Positions 8,645 to 18,131 of a DNA stretch of 56,189 nucleotides are shown here, one piece after another; the first letter of the stretch is position 1, and each line of letters begins with the position of its first letter. The stretch is taken from contig NZ_QUEM01000019.1 in the NCBI RefSeq assembly GCF_003477995.1, positions 16,764 through 72,952 on the forward strand. Reading direction: 5' to 3'. The notes under the pieces were generated by a model, which made no database searches, was not told the origin of the DNA, and saw only the letters and a list, made by a program, of their open reading frames with translations. The stretch comes from Bacteroides sp. OF04-15BH (GTDB lineage Bacteria > Bacteroidota > Bacteroidia > Bacteroidales > Bacteroidaceae). The translations under genes were made by a program, and so were the position numbers.

Positions 8645-8713
8645 TCATCCGGCATCAGAAAGCGCAGAAAATTCATTGGGAAGAAATGCGAAAACCATCC
8701 CAATGAAATTTTC
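8645..8713. repeat. Dispersed intergenic repeat, copy 1
   Basis: The layout is TCATCC, a spacer, TCATTGGGA, about 10 bases, CGAAAA, then CATCCCAATGA. GAAAATTCATTGGGA (8667-8681) pairs with TCCCAATGAAATTTTC (8698-8713) with one bulge. The same arrangement with similar spacer bases recurs at 35220-35274. It fills most of the 278-base gap between the GTPase and galactosidase genes. Confidence 0.6.
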
Positions 8714-8743
8714 AGTTCATCACAATCATTTTTCCGGAAGAAC

Positions 8744-8779
8744 ACAAAAAAAGGAATGTGGCATCCCTGCCACATTCCT
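8744..8779 (-). terminator. Terminator of the alpha-galactosidase operon
   Basis: A perfect 12-bp stem (8752-8763 with 8768-8779) and a 4-base loop, followed on the minus strand by a run of T (A run 8744-8752 on the plus strand), 35 bases after the galactosidase stop. Confidence 0.9.
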
Positions 8780-8814
8780 CCCAAATAACCAATACCTAAT
8801 GAAATTGACTCATT

Positions 8815-11004
8815 TTATTGAGCCGTAACCTCTATTACATGACTTTGTGTCTGTGCAAAACCAAATACATCCAAACCAACTTTCATCAAATAATCTCCTG
8901 AAAACACTTTACCGTTAGCCTTGAACGTAGATTCTGTTCCCGGCATCAGGTTGATCTCTTCTACCTTATAATTTTTCTGTGCATCGAGGCCCTGCAGTTT
9001 CACACGCATCAGTTTCTCCTGGAAACGTGGGTGTACGTCGTAAGCAAAGAGCACAGCCTTGTTCTTATCCTTAGTTACATAGTTCAAAGCCATATGGTTG
9101 GTTTCGTATGGAGATACCAGACGATACTGGTCGCCATCCATAATGGCCGGCTGCAAACGCTTCCAGTTGGCTACAGCCTGCTGGCAGTAATCCAGTTCCT
9201 CGGCAGTCAGATCCTTCAGACCGATATCGAAACCGAGTTTGCACATAGAAGCCACATCGGTACGGAACTTAACGGAAGTTGCCTTGTTCCAGCTGGTCAC
9301 GTGTGCACACATGGCCTTGGCCGGGAAGAACTGTGAGAATCCCCACTGGATATATACACGCTCTACAGGATCGGTATTGTCGCTGCACCAGAACTCAGTG
9401 AAGTACTTCAAGGCCTCGTAGTCGCAACGGGCACCACCACCAGAGCAGAGCATCATCGGAACGTTCGGATAGTTCTCCTTAACGCGCTTCATCACATTAT
9501 ATACGCCACGCACGTGGTCGATGTAAAGCTGTCCCTGCTTCTCCTTCAAATATGGAGAGTAAATATTGGTAATCGGGCTGTTGCAATCCCATTTGAAGAA
9601 AGCAATTTCCGGATTTTCCTTCATCAACTTCTCAACAACTCCATATACATAGTCCTGCACTTCAGGGTTACTCAAATCCAGAACCAACTGATTGCGGTAG
9701 TAATAAATCTTTCTGTTCTCGTCGTGGATGGCCCAATCCGGATGTTTCTCAAAGAGTTCGCTCTTCGGGTTCACCATTTCCGGCTCAATCCAGATACCGA
9801 ATTTCACTCCGGCTTCCTTTGCAGCCTTCACCAATGCAGGCACACCGCCAGGCAACTTGTCGTGAGTCACCTCCCAGTCACCCAGACCGGCCTTGTCATC
9901 CTTACGCGGATACTTGTTGGCAAACCATCCGTCGTCGAGCAGGAACATGTCCACACCCAGATGCTTGGCTTCTTTCATCAAGTTGGCCAGAATTTCCTGG
10001 TTAAAGTCAAAACCGGTGTTCTCCCAGTTGTTGAGCAAGGTCAATCGGCTGCCCTTACCATCCTTCAGACTGTAGTTGCGGGCCCACTCGTGCAGGTTGC
10101 GGCTACCTTCTGATGTTCCGTTATAACTGAGGGTGAAGATAAACTCCGGAGTGGTGAACACTTCATCCTTTTTCAGTTCATAGTTGGAAGCGTATGGATT
10201 GATGCCCGGAATCACGCGCAGATTACCGGCGTTGTCCACCTCGAAAGTGAAACGGAAGTTACCGGTCCATCCCAGAGTTCCCATCAAGACCTGTCCCTGC
10301 TGTTCACTTACCGGCTGGTCCAGTCCCACTTCGAAGAATGGATGAGTATGCATGGCGGCACGGCTTCCCAGCTTGGTGTCGATAACCTTCTTGCCGAACT
10401 GAAGCTGCTGGTTGCTCATTCTTGCCTCACAGGCCCAGTCACTGCTGAACTCGGTCAGGTAATAAGAGCTGTTGCAGAAATAGAGCATGGTAGAAGCATA
10501 AGTGGAAAGAATGATCGGTTTCTTTTCCTGATGCTTGATTTCGCTCCAGGTCTTGATGACGTTCTCTTTAGGATAGGCCACATAATGCAGCGTTACATCC
10601 ACCGGATATTTATCATCGCGCAGATTGATGGTGGTCTGTGTTCCTCCCTCTACCGGCTGTGTGGTAGAAGACACATAATATAAATAGGTGGAATTCTTAC
10701 CGTCGTTGTGTGTAATGGCGATGGCCGGCTCAAAATAATCTTCATTGCCCGAACCGCTATACACTTCCCATCCTCTCTGGCTGATACTGCCGTCGGAACC
10801 GGCATGCACATCCCAACTCAGATTCTGGTAATCGGCCTCGTTGAGCAGTTTCTCACCGAAATAGGTCTGATACAAACGACCGTTATCACCCACCTGGAGT
10901 ACCAGGTCTGTCTTGTCCGTCGAAATACGGAACACTTTTTTCTCTTCAGCCTGTGTGGTCAGGACACCTGCCATCAGGGCTGTTGCTATCAGTAAATTCT
11001 TCAT
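8815..11004 (-). CDS. GH36 alpha-galactosidase, secreted
   Basis: A 729-residue alpha-galactosidase that hydrolyses terminal alpha-1,6-galactose from melibiose, raffinose-type sugars or galactomannan side chains. It has a signal peptide (MKNLLIATALMAGVLTTQA), an N-terminal beta-sandwich, a (beta/alpha)8 barrel with DDGWF and WIEPEMVNP, and a C-terminal beta domain. By motif the nucleophile is Asp473 in KWDCN and the acid/base is Asp542 in CSDNTDP. No lipobox is present, so a periplasmic location is likely. The gene starts 55 bases after the TonB-dependent receptor, in the same orientation, and ends at a strong terminator. Its association with the receptor suggests that imported alpha-galactosides are its substrates. 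Confidence 0.94.
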   Translation of the reverse strand: MKNLLIATALMAGVLTTQAEEKKVFRISTDKTDLVLQVGDNGRLYQTYFGEKLLNEADYQNLSWDVHAGSDGSISQRGWEVYSGSGNEDYFEPAIAITHNDGKNSTYLYYVSSTTQPVEGGTQTTINLRDDKYPVDVTLHYVAYPKENVIKTWSEIKHQEKKPIILSTYASTMLYFCNSSYYLTEFSSDWACEARMSNQQLQFGKKVIDTKLGSRAAMHTHPFFEVGLDQPVSEQQGQVLMGTLGWTGNFRFTFEVDNAGNLRVIPGINPYASNYELKKDEVFTTPEFIFTLSYNGTSEGSRNLHEWARNYSLKDGKGSRLTLLNNWENTGFDFNQEILANLMKEAKHLGVDMFLLDDGWFANKYPRKDDKAGLGDWEVTHDKLPGGVPALVKAAKEAGVKFGIWIEPEMVNPKSELFEKHPDWAIHDENRKIYYYRNQLVLDLSNPEVQDYVYGVVEKLMKENPEIAFFKWDCNSPITNIYSPYLKEKQGQLYIDHVRGVYNVMKRVKENYPNVPMMLCSGGGARCDYEALKYFTEFWCSDNTDPVERVYIQWGFSQFFPAKAMCAHVTSWNKATSVKFRTDVASMCKLGFDIGLKDLTAEELDYCQQAVANWKRLQPAIMDGDQYRLVSPYETNHMALNYVTKDKNKAVLFAYDVHPRFQEKLMRVKLQGLDAQKNYKVEEINLMPGTESTFKANGKVFSGDYLMKVGLDVFGFAQTQSHVIEVTAQ

Positions 11005-11059
11005 TATTTGTAATGTTTAAGGGTTTTTCTTCTTTTAGGATTCGGATTCGAAGAGCAAG

Positions 11060-13336
11060 TCAGAACTTGATGCTGGCATTGAACTCTACAGTGAATGGGC
11101 GCAGGTAGCTTCCGCTCATGTAGTAACCGGCATACTGTCCGGCCTCTTCCTTGGTAATCAGCTCTGAACCGCTGATGGTTCCCTTCACACCTTTCTGATT
11201 CAGGAAGTTCACCACGGTAACACCCAGATCCAGATGTTTGTTCACCTTCCAGTTCACACCTCCGAAGGTTTCCCAGCGTCCGTTAAAGTAAAGAGCCTCC
11301 TGCAAGTTGGCATAGGTCTTTCCAAAGTAACGAAAACTTAACCACAAACGCAAATCATCGGTGATATTATAGCTTGGATCCAACTCAACAAGTACCTGAG
11401 GAATTTCCTTTACGATCATATTGTTGGCGTTGACAGACATCTGAGTTCCGTCGTTGAAGGTCACACTGGCATTGTAGTTCTTGTAAACCGGCTTCTGATA
11501 AGTGAAGAGGGCATGCAGGTGGAATCCCTTGAACGGATCAATCTCGGCAGAAGTGGTCCAACCCAAAGTCTGGATATCATAGATCAGCAACACGGTCTTT
11601 CCTTCGTCAGTACCCGGCTTGGTCAGGTTCTGCTGGTCGATGTTATTGGTCTTGGCAATATAAGTTACCATGGAAGTCAAATCCAACCAGTTGTTCTTGT
11701 AGAACAGACCACCACGTACCAGAGGAATAGTCACACGGTTGTACTGCTCTTCTGTAGGACCTGTACCGGCATATTCGTTGATTCTTGGGAAACGGGTAGC
11801 CACGGTTCCGTCGGCTGTCAGACCGAAGCCCTTACCTACATTATAAGTAACGCGTGCGGTAGCCGCATAGTTCAGTTTGTCTTTGGTTACATTGGCCGGA
11901 GTAATAACCGTGCCGTCGGGTGCTGTACCGCCGATATAGAAACCGGAATAACGCGGATGAGCAATCTGATCGGCAGACATGTGATAGTATTCCAGACGTC
12001 CGCCATAGTACAGATTCAGTTTCGGAGTAATCTGCCAGTCATCGGTCAGATACAAGGCCAGCTTGTTTTCATTTCCGACGGTATATTCCGGACTCAGCTC
12101 GTTGAAACCGCGGAACTGGTTTCCGTCCGGACCGACCAATACATCAGGATACTCTTTTACAGAACCGGTCCACTGGAGTGAAGATGAATGATAGTCCAGA
12201 TCATAGAACCATTCGTTCAATCCCAGACGAACATTATGATTGTTGAACTGCTTCTGTAATTCTGAAGTCACCAGGAAGTTCTGTACCTTACCGAAGTGCA
12301 ACCAGGTGCGGCGACCGTCTACCAGTCCTGAATAAGGAGTTCCGTCGGCAAGAGTATAACCCTGATCGGCAGTCACATTGGAAATGGTACTTCCACCAAA
12401 ATCCACATAGTTGGCTTCAGGAGCGTTCATGTACTTCATGTCAAGTTTGAAGTTCAAACCGTTCTTGAAGGCATAGTCGGTCAGCAAGGAAACCTCGTGT
12501 GAACGGTTGTCGTTCAGATCGCGCAGATTGGCTTTCTTCATCTTTCCGTCCATGATGTCCATATATTCAATCTCACCGCTTACAGGACCATATGAAGCCA
12601 ATCCCGGCTCAAATCCCTCCAGTTCCTTGATGGAACCGTCGCCTACATAAATAAATGGAGCGGCGTTCAGCATATTTCCCGGGTTGCGGCTGTAAGCATA
12701 CTTATAAAGCAAACTGATCTTACCACGGTTGTTGTTGAACAAACGGGTCAGTCCGGCATGATAAATCTGAGTACGGTCAGAATATTCGTCAAACTTCACA
12801 TCGAAACTTCCGGGATCAAAATTCTGATAAACGCTGGCAGTATAGAGCCATTTGTTTCCAATACCTCCGGAAACATTCATGTCTACCTGCTGCATGCCAT
12901 AGTGGTTGGCACGGTAGTTCACAATTCCTTTAAAATCTTTCTGTCCCAAACGGCTGAATGAATTCACCGAATAGGCAATGTTACCGGTGGTAATGGCAGA
13001 CTCGGATGGAGTCATCAGTCCCACCTCTCCCAAGCTGGCATCACTACGCCAGTGGGCAGACAATTTGTGAACAGAAGATGAATATACGGCCGGCAGACCG
13101 TTTTCGTATACATTGACATCCTCACTCGGCAAACCGATTTGAATCTCACGCGGCTTGTTGGCATCGGATGCATTCAACATGACATTGCGTTCGCTGCCGT
13201 CGGCCTTCTTGGTCTGAATGGTATCGGCAACTTGTTCCGTCTTTGCTTTCTCTACTTTTTTTGCTTTCTGTGCTGAAACAGGTAATGCAGTCCAAAGGGC
13301 TACGATTACAAAGCAAGGAATAATATTCTTTTTCAT
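11060..13336 (-). CDS. TonB-dependent outer-membrane receptor
   Basis: A 758-residue outer-membrane protein with a signal peptide (about 23 residues, ending VSAQ), a short plug region and a long series of amphipathic beta strands, ending in Phe (ASIKF). It lacks the N-terminal carboxypeptidase-like domain usual in SusC proteins, and no SusD gene is next to it. It is co-oriented with the GH36 gene 55 bases downstream and divergent from a regulator, so uptake of an alpha-galactoside is a reasonable guess. The ATG at 13336 was chosen because the signal peptide begins there; the frame stays open for 55 more codons upstream, but that part is not signal-like and covers the promoter. Confidence 0.85.
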   Translation of the reverse strand: MKKNIIPCFVIVALWTALPVSAQKAKKVEKAKTEQVADTIQTKKADGSERNVMLNASDANKPREIQIGLPSEDVNVYENGLPAVYSSSVHKLSAHWRSDASLGEVGLMTPSESAITTGNIAYSVNSFSRLGQKDFKGIVNYRANHYGMQQVDMNVSGGIGNKWLYTASVYQNFDPGSFDVKFDEYSDRTQIYHAGLTRLFNNNRGKISLLYKYAYSRNPGNMLNAAPFIYVGDGSIKELEGFEPGLASYGPVSGEIEYMDIMDGKMKKANLRDLNDNRSHEVSLLTDYAFKNGLNFKLDMKYMNAPEANYVDFGGSTISNVTADQGYTLADGTPYSGLVDGRRTWLHFGKVQNFLVTSELQKQFNNHNVRLGLNEWFYDLDYHSSSLQWTGSVKEYPDVLVGPDGNQFRGFNELSPEYTVGNENKLALYLTDDWQITPKLNLYYGGRLEYYHMSADQIAHPRYSGFYIGGTAPDGTVITPANVTKDKLNYAATARVTYNVGKGFGLTADGTVATRFPRINEYAGTGPTEEQYNRVTIPLVRGGLFYKNNWLDLTSMVTYIAKTNNIDQQNLTKPGTDEGKTVLLIYDIQTLGWTTSAEIDPFKGFHLHALFTYQKPVYKNYNASVTFNDGTQMSVNANNMIVKEIPQVLVELDPSYNITDDLRLWLSFRYFGKTYANLQEALYFNGRWETFGGVNWKVNKHLDLGVTVVNFLNQKGVKGTISGSELITKEEAGQYAGYYMSGSYLRPFTVEFNASIKF

Positions 13337-13417
13337 ATCGATAGTTGTTATAAGGGTTTCTCGGGTAATTTTCTTCTTTTCATGGCATTTGTTTTGTGCT
13401 TCCTCCGAAGACGTAGG

Positions 13418-13425
13418 CAAATGTA
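13418..13425 (-). promoter_or_regulatory. -7 box of the receptor/galactosidase operon
   Basis: TACATTTG on the minus strand matches TAnnTTTG. It predicts a start of transcription near 13411 and a leader of about 75 bases. The -33 region is poor, as expected for an activated promoter. Confidence 0.5.
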
Positions 13426-13550
13426 GTAAGCAAAAATTTAAGTTGTTATTAAAAGTAGTAAATAAGTAGATTGCATACATATAATATTTTCTATATATCA
13501 TTACTAATCAGTTCATTATAAAAAATAATATAAGATATTCAAGTAGATGT

Positions 13551-13581
13551 TTTTAGAATAAAAATCTTTTGATTATATTTG
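13551..13581 (+). promoter_or_regulatory. Promoter of the DUF6377-type regulator gene
   Basis: The -7 box TATATTTG (13574-13581) is an exact match. T-rich sequence (TTTTAG at 13551) stands at the -33 position, about 19-20 bases upstream. The leader would be about 20 bases. Confidence 0.6.
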
Positions 13582-13606
13582 CTGATGAACCGTAAAGAAA
13601 GTCAAA

Positions 13607-15226
13607 ATGAAAAATATATTCCTCCTTCTGCTCCTGTTCATCGTATCCGGAAGCGCCCAAGGTGCATCGGTAGATATTTTATACCTGCAACTGGAAGAAT
13701 GCCTGGCAAAACGTCCGGAATATGCCCAAAACAAGGAAGCACGCATTGACAGCATCGAAAAACAATGGAAGCGACAGATGCCTCTGGAACAGAAATACCA
13801 GCTCTGCTTCAAAATCTTTCAGGAATATTATACCTATCGTTCCGATTCGGCTTTTTACTATATTGACATGGCCTATCAGCTGGCCCAACAATTGAACCGT
13901 CCTGTTTATAAGGACCGGTGCATTATCCACAAGTCGCTGTTGCTCTCCACCACCGGCTATTTCAGCCAGGCCAAAGAAATGCTCGACGACATTGACCGCG
14001 CAAAGATAGACCCGTCCCTGCTGGCCGAATACTACGAGGCTTATGAATGGGTATACAGCGTGTGGAGCGAATACCTGAACGACGACCTGTACTCGCCCAC
14101 ATACCGGAATCTGGAAATCCAATATACAGACTCTCTGCTTTCTGTCCTGCCCCCGAAATCTGCCCGCTATTATTATTGGCGGGGAGAATATCTGGCGCGT
14201 ACCGGCAAACAGGACGAAGCAGAAAAAGCCTATCAGAAAGCCCTGAAAGGATTGCCGCAAGACACACGGCTCTATGCCTGCGTCACCTGCGGTATAGCCT
14301 TTACCTATATGCGCCGGGGAGAAATGAAAGAATACGAACGCTATCTGATCATGGCTGCCATATCGGATATGATCTGTCCTTTAAAGGAGAATCTGGCCAT
14401 GCAGGAACTGGCCATGTATATTTTCAAGAACAAGGACGGCGATCTGGAACGGGCCAACCGCTATCTGAACGTGTCGATGGAGGATGCCATGTTCTACAAC
14501 AACCGCTTGCGCATGCTTGAAATCGCACGCAAGTTCCCCTCCATTGTCAGCTCCTATCAGGAACAGAGCAATATCAAGAACCGGAGAATGACCTGGGCGT
14601 TTGTCTTTATCTGCATTCTTTCTGCCGGTCTGGTCGTATCGCTCATCTTTATCCGTCAACAGGTAAAGCAGATCCGTCTGCGCCGAAGAGCCATTGCAGA
14701 AATGAACCAAAAACTGCGGCTGCTCAATCAGGAGTTGCTGCACACCAACCGTTCGCGTGAGGAATATATCAGTCTGTTTCTGGATTTGTGCGCCGCATAT
14801 ATTGACAAGCTGAGTAAATACCAGGAGTTAGTGCGCCGAAAAGTCAAGGCCAAACAGATTGACGACTTACTAAAAATAGCCAATTCCACCAAAATGCCAG
14901 AATCGGATGCCAAACATTTCTTTGTGAATTTTGACACGGCCTTCCTGACTCTTTATCCGAACTTCATCAAAGAGTTTAACGAACTGCTGCGCGAAGGGGA
15001 AGAAATAGAGGTAAAACGCGGCGAGCTGCTGAACACCGAGCTGCGCATCTTTGCGCTGATCCGTATGGGCGTGAAGGACAGTTCGCGCATTGCCACCCTG
15101 CTCTTTTACTCGCCCCAGACCATCTACAACTATCGCACGGCGGTAAGGAACCGGGCTCGCGACCGGGAGAACTTCGAGGAACAGGTTAAGCAATTGTGTC
15201 CGATTATGGAAAACAAGGAGGAATAA
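13607..15226 (+). CDS. DUF6377-type membrane-spanning regulator
   Basis: A 539-residue protein. After a signal sequence (MKNIFLLLLLFIVSGSAQG) a helical TPR-like region fills the periplasmic part (to about residue 325). One membrane segment follows (about 328-350, MTWAFVFICILSAGLVVSLIF), then a coiled coil (about 360-390), then a C-terminal cytoplasmic region with a LuxR-like helix-turn-helix (LLFYSPQTIYNYRTAVRNRA, about 495-515). This is the layout of DUF6377-type regulators next to carbohydrate loci in Bacteroidetes. It is divergent from the receptor/galactosidase operon and probably controls it in response to a periplasmic sugar (inference). No kinase or receiver domain is present. Confidence 0.85.
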   Translation: MKNIFLLLLLFIVSGSAQGASVDILYLQLEECLAKRPEYAQNKEARIDSIEKQWKRQMPLEQKYQLCFKIFQEYYTYRSDSAFYYIDMAYQLAQQLNRPVYKDRCIIHKSLLLSTTGYFSQAKEMLDDIDRAKIDPSLLAEYYEAYEWVYSVWSEYLNDDLYSPTYRNLEIQYTDSLLSVLPPKSARYYYWRGEYLARTGKQDEAEKAYQKALKGLPQDTRLYACVTCGIAFTYMRRGEMKEYERYLIMAAISDMICPLKENLAMQELAMYIFKNKDGDLERANRYLNVSMEDAMFYNNRLRMLEIARKFPSIVSSYQEQSNIKNRRMTWAFVFICILSAGLVVSLIFIRQQVKQIRLRRRAIAEMNQKLRLLNQELLHTNRSREEYISLFLDLCAAYIDKLSKYQELVRRKVKAKQIDDLLKIANSTKMPESDAKHFFVNFDTAFLTLYPNFIKEFNELLREGEEIEVKRGELLNTELRIFALIRMGVKDSSRIATLLFYSPQTIYNYRTAVRNRARDRENFEEQVKQLCPIMENKEE

Positions 15227-15244
15227 ATATTCCCAGACAATAGA

Positions 15245-15302
15245 AAACGAAAAAGGTATTCAGAAGCAGCGTATGGCGCTCTTCTGAATACCTTTTTCGT
15301 TT
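15245..15302. terminator. Bidirectional terminator
   Basis: A perfect 22-bp stem (15245-15266 with 15281-15302) and a 14-base loop between convergent genes. The stem base is A-rich on one side and T-rich on the other, so it serves both strands. Confidence 0.93.
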
Positions 15303-15304
15303 GG

Positions 15305-16660
15305 TTACTTCTTATAGAACATCGAAACCGGATAGATTCCGGATACGTATGAGGTTTTTCCGGAAATCTCCCGATGCAACACAACCGGAGAGACACTGCA
15401 GTCGTACACCAGAATATGATCGGTTGTCGGGAATCCTTCCATATTCTCTTCGGTAGTTGACAGATATAGGAGTTGCTTTTTCGGGTCAAACATCGGATTG
15501 CAAGTCAGATAGTTTGCCTTCGGTTCATCCTGTAAGGCATCAACCAGAAACTCACTGCGTCCTTTCTGATAGTCAAAGCGGCTGAGACGGGTCGTTCTGC
15601 CGGAATAATAGAAGGACAGTCCCGCAACGGATATTCCCGGAGTATTGGTAAATCCGGAGTTCAGACTGCCGTCTACCCTCTTGGAGCTCAAAACCGTGAA
15701 GCTGCGGCTATCTACACAATAAATCTTATTGCTGCCCTTGTTCTCATCAGCAAAGGTCGCAAACCAGATGGTGTCCTTCTCACCGGCACACAGGCCGCTG
15801 ACATAGCCTCCGTTGGCAATTCCCAGTTTGCGGGAAATCTTGTTGCTGCCTTTCTTATATTCGTAAATACCGAGGTTATACTCATCGGTTGCCGAGGTCC
15901 ATCCGCCGACTGCCACATAGGCCCGGTCGCCCTTGATGACTATATTGCGGTCGTAAACCCGACCAGCTACTCCGGCACCTCCATTGTCTACTCTGAAGGA
16001 CTCTTCCAACAGATTCAGTTCTCCGGTAGTACTGTCAAAACGATACAGTCCATTGACATCGCAGATAAAGATATTCTGCTCGTCCATCACCGCCAGATTA
16101 CTTAAGCTGTTGGGTATCGGATTGAAATCCGGGTTGTTGACTCCATCCGGAATCGGGAAACGGAGTTCCTCCAAACGATAGGCTTTCTCCTTGCGGAAAG
16201 TCTCGGCATCTACAATAATCAGGGCACCATCGTTCGGTTTACCTTCCAAACGGAAATAATCGGTACACAAAATGTAGAACTTTCCATTATACAGACACAT
16301 GGCCTGCGCCTCATTTCCCAACTCGGTGCCATTGACTTTCTTATAGACATCCTCCTCGACCGTGCCGTCGGGAGCAATGTAAGTCACCGAACCGTTCTCG
16401 GTTATCCGGTCGCCACAATTCAACAGAAAGGTTCCGTCGGGATGGGCATACCCGCGATAGGATACCACCGGAGTGTCTACGGCAGCCGAATCCACCGGCA
16501 TCTGTGTGGAGTCGTTTCCGGAAGATGGCGGTTTGGAACCGGGCGGTTCGGGAAAGGGATCTTTTTCGGTACAGGAAACACTGACAGCCAACAAGGCTCC
16601 CAAAATGCAAGATAAAGGCAATGCCTTCAACAAGTTATTTGCTTTCATTGATAAATTCAT
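15305..16660 (-). CDS. DUF5074-type beta-propeller lipoprotein, B12 operon gene 5
   Basis: A 451-residue lipoprotein (lipobox ending SVSC, Cys30, followed by TEKD; an acidic stretch after the lipidated Cys fits surface export in Bacteroidetes). A Pro/Ser-rich linker (about 31-65) leads to repeated beta-rich units typical of a propeller. FLLNCGDRITENGSVTYI (near 78-95) aligns with FVLNEGNMTTENGSLSYI in the next gene and FLLNEGNMGSNKCTL in BtuG, so the three are related. It is the last gene of the riboswitch operon and starts 4 bases after the previous stop. A corrinoid-binding or accessory surface role is inferred; the NEGNM-type motif has decayed to NCGDR. A second ATG lies four codons inside. 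Confidence 0.82.
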   Translation of the reverse strand: MNLSMKANNLLKALPLSCILGALLAVSVSCTEKDPFPEPPGSKPPSSGNDSTQMPVDSAAVDTPVVSYRGYAHPDGTFLLNCGDRITENGSVTYIAPDGTVEEDVYKKVNGTELGNEAQAMCLYNGKFYILCTDYFRLEGKPNDGALIIVDAETFRKEKAYRLEELRFPIPDGVNNPDFNPIPNSLSNLAVMDEQNIFICDVNGLYRFDSTTGELNLLEESFRVDNGGAGVAGRVYDRNIVIKGDRAYVAVGGWTSATDEYNLGIYEYKKGSNKISRKLGIANGGYVSGLCAGEKDTIWFATFADENKGSNKIYCVDSRSFTVLSSKRVDGSLNSGFTNTPGISVAGLSFYYSGRTTRLSRFDYQKGRSEFLVDALQDEPKANYLTCNPMFDPKKQLLYLSTTEENMEGFPTTDHILVYDCSVSPVVLHREISGKTSYVSGIYPVSMFYKK

Positions 16661-16664
16661 TCTT

Positions 16665-18086
16665 TTAATGTCTGATGTTGTTTATGTTCGCTGACTCAGA
16701 GAAATAGAATCCGGCCGGGAAACGGGTTACATTATCATAATGCGCTACGGTGTCCTGCACGGCCACGTCTACCACCCAGATATTATTTTCCGTATAGGTC
16801 TGATATTCCTTGATGGTATTCACATAAAGTTTTCCGGTAACCGGATGCACCGCAATACCATTATACAGCATACGCGCCTTGTTGCCGAATGAGTTTACAT
16901 CCGCAAAAAATTCTTCGCCACTTGCTTCATCATCAAAAGAGACTTTGAAGATGGTTGTGCCGGAAGCATAATAGAACTGATTTCCGGAAGTGGTAAAGAT
17001 GGCTCCGGAAGAGGCCACGTCGGGAGCGCCTTCGATTCGTTTCTGTACGATTTTCTTGGTTTCCAGATTGTATTTACCCACAGAATAGTTGCCAAAACCA
17101 TGAGCGACTACCCAAAACTCATTCTCACCAGCTGCACGGATACCCAGCACGGAATTGATGTCATACTTTGTGCCATACATCGGAAGACGGATTTTGCTGA
17201 TCTGATCCGCATCAGGACTTATTTCCCAGATATAACCCAAATATGAAGAAGAGTAATAGGTATATACCTTACCGTTCATCATCACAAATGGAGCCTGAGG
17301 TGCTCCCTCAGAGCCTTCAACGAAAGTCAGCTGACGGCTCTCGGTGTCCAGACGCCAGATTCCTTTCTTGTCGCGGATGTAAACATGCTGTTTGTCCAAA
17401 GCGGCAATGTGTGTAGGCCACTCCAACTGTGCCAGCTCGGCACGGCTGAAAGCGTTTTTCTTTTGCAGCGTGCGGGCATCGGCAATCACCAACATGCCGT
17501 CGTTATTGAACTGCGCTCCTGTAGGGGCCAGATCGCCGTTCTGAGAAATGATATAAAGCAAGCCGCCGGAAGCAGACATATCCTGACATACATTTCCCAG
17601 TTCGGTGCCATTAGAGGTTTTGTAGGCATCGGCCACTACGGTTCCCGACGGAGAGATATAAGACAGAGAACCATTCTCGGTGGTCATGTTTCCTTCGTTC
17701 AGCACGAAAACACCCTTTGAGCGGTCATACATTTCCAGCTCTACCATCACGGTAAACGAAGCAACGCTGCCATTTCCATTTGCCAGAAGAATCACCGGAT
17801 AAACGCCTTCTCTAGCCTCGGCAACCGGTGCCGTGATCAGGATTTTTGAGGATTGCGGGTCCACTTCCGCCTTCCAGTTATCGGGCAAAGTGCCCACTTC
17901 CAGATTAGTCATGTTCTCGGCCGAGTAACTCAAAGCCAACTGTTGCCCCGGGAAAACGGTAAGCGAATCGCCCGACACCAGTTCGTTTACTGCAAATTTT
18001 ACTGCCGGTGCCTCTTCGTTCTGGCAACCGGTAAAGAGAAGGCCTCCAACTAAAAGAAGACCTCCCAACCATGATTTCATTTTCAT
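16665..18086 (-). CDS. DUF5074-type beta-propeller lipoprotein, B12 operon gene 4
   Basis: A 473-residue lipoprotein (FTGC, Cys21, followed by QNEE, which resembles the Bacteroidetes lipoprotein surface-export signal). Residues about 25-115 look like an Ig-like beta domain. The remainder is a propeller-like repeat domain that begins with FVLNEGNMTTENGSLSY, the motif shared with BtuG. It lies 45 bases after the preceding gene in the cobalamin-riboswitch operon. The probable location is the outer face of the outer membrane. Whether it binds B12, another corrinoid or a BtuB/BtuG partner is not shown by the sequence. Confidence 0.83.
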   Translation of the reverse strand: MKMKSWLGGLLLVGGLLFTGCQNEEAPAVKFAVNELVSGDSLTVFPGQQLALSYSAENMTNLEVGTLPDNWKAEVDPQSSKILITAPVAEAREGVYPVILLANGNGSVASFTVMVELEMYDRSKGVFVLNEGNMTTENGSLSYISPSGTVVADAYKTSNGTELGNVCQDMSASGGLLYIISQNGDLAPTGAQFNNDGMLVIADARTLQKKNAFSRAELAQLEWPTHIAALDKQHVYIRDKKGIWRLDTESRQLTFVEGSEGAPQAPFVMMNGKVYTYYSSSYLGYIWEISPDADQISKIRLPMYGTKYDINSVLGIRAAGENEFWVVAHGFGNYSVGKYNLETKKIVQKRIEGAPDVASSGAIFTTSGNQFYYASGTTIFKVSFDDEASGEEFFADVNSFGNKARMLYNGIAVHPVTGKLYVNTIKEYQTYTENNIWVVDVAVQDTVAHYDNVTRFPAGFYFSESANINNIRH

Positions 18087-18131
18087 AAATTAATGATGTA
18101 TTTGATAATTGATAATAATGTATTTCTATCG

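Noticed and set aside
11060..13501. Longer TonB-dependent receptor starting at 13501
   Set aside because: The extra 55 residues precede a clear signal peptide and overlap the -7 box at 13418-13425.
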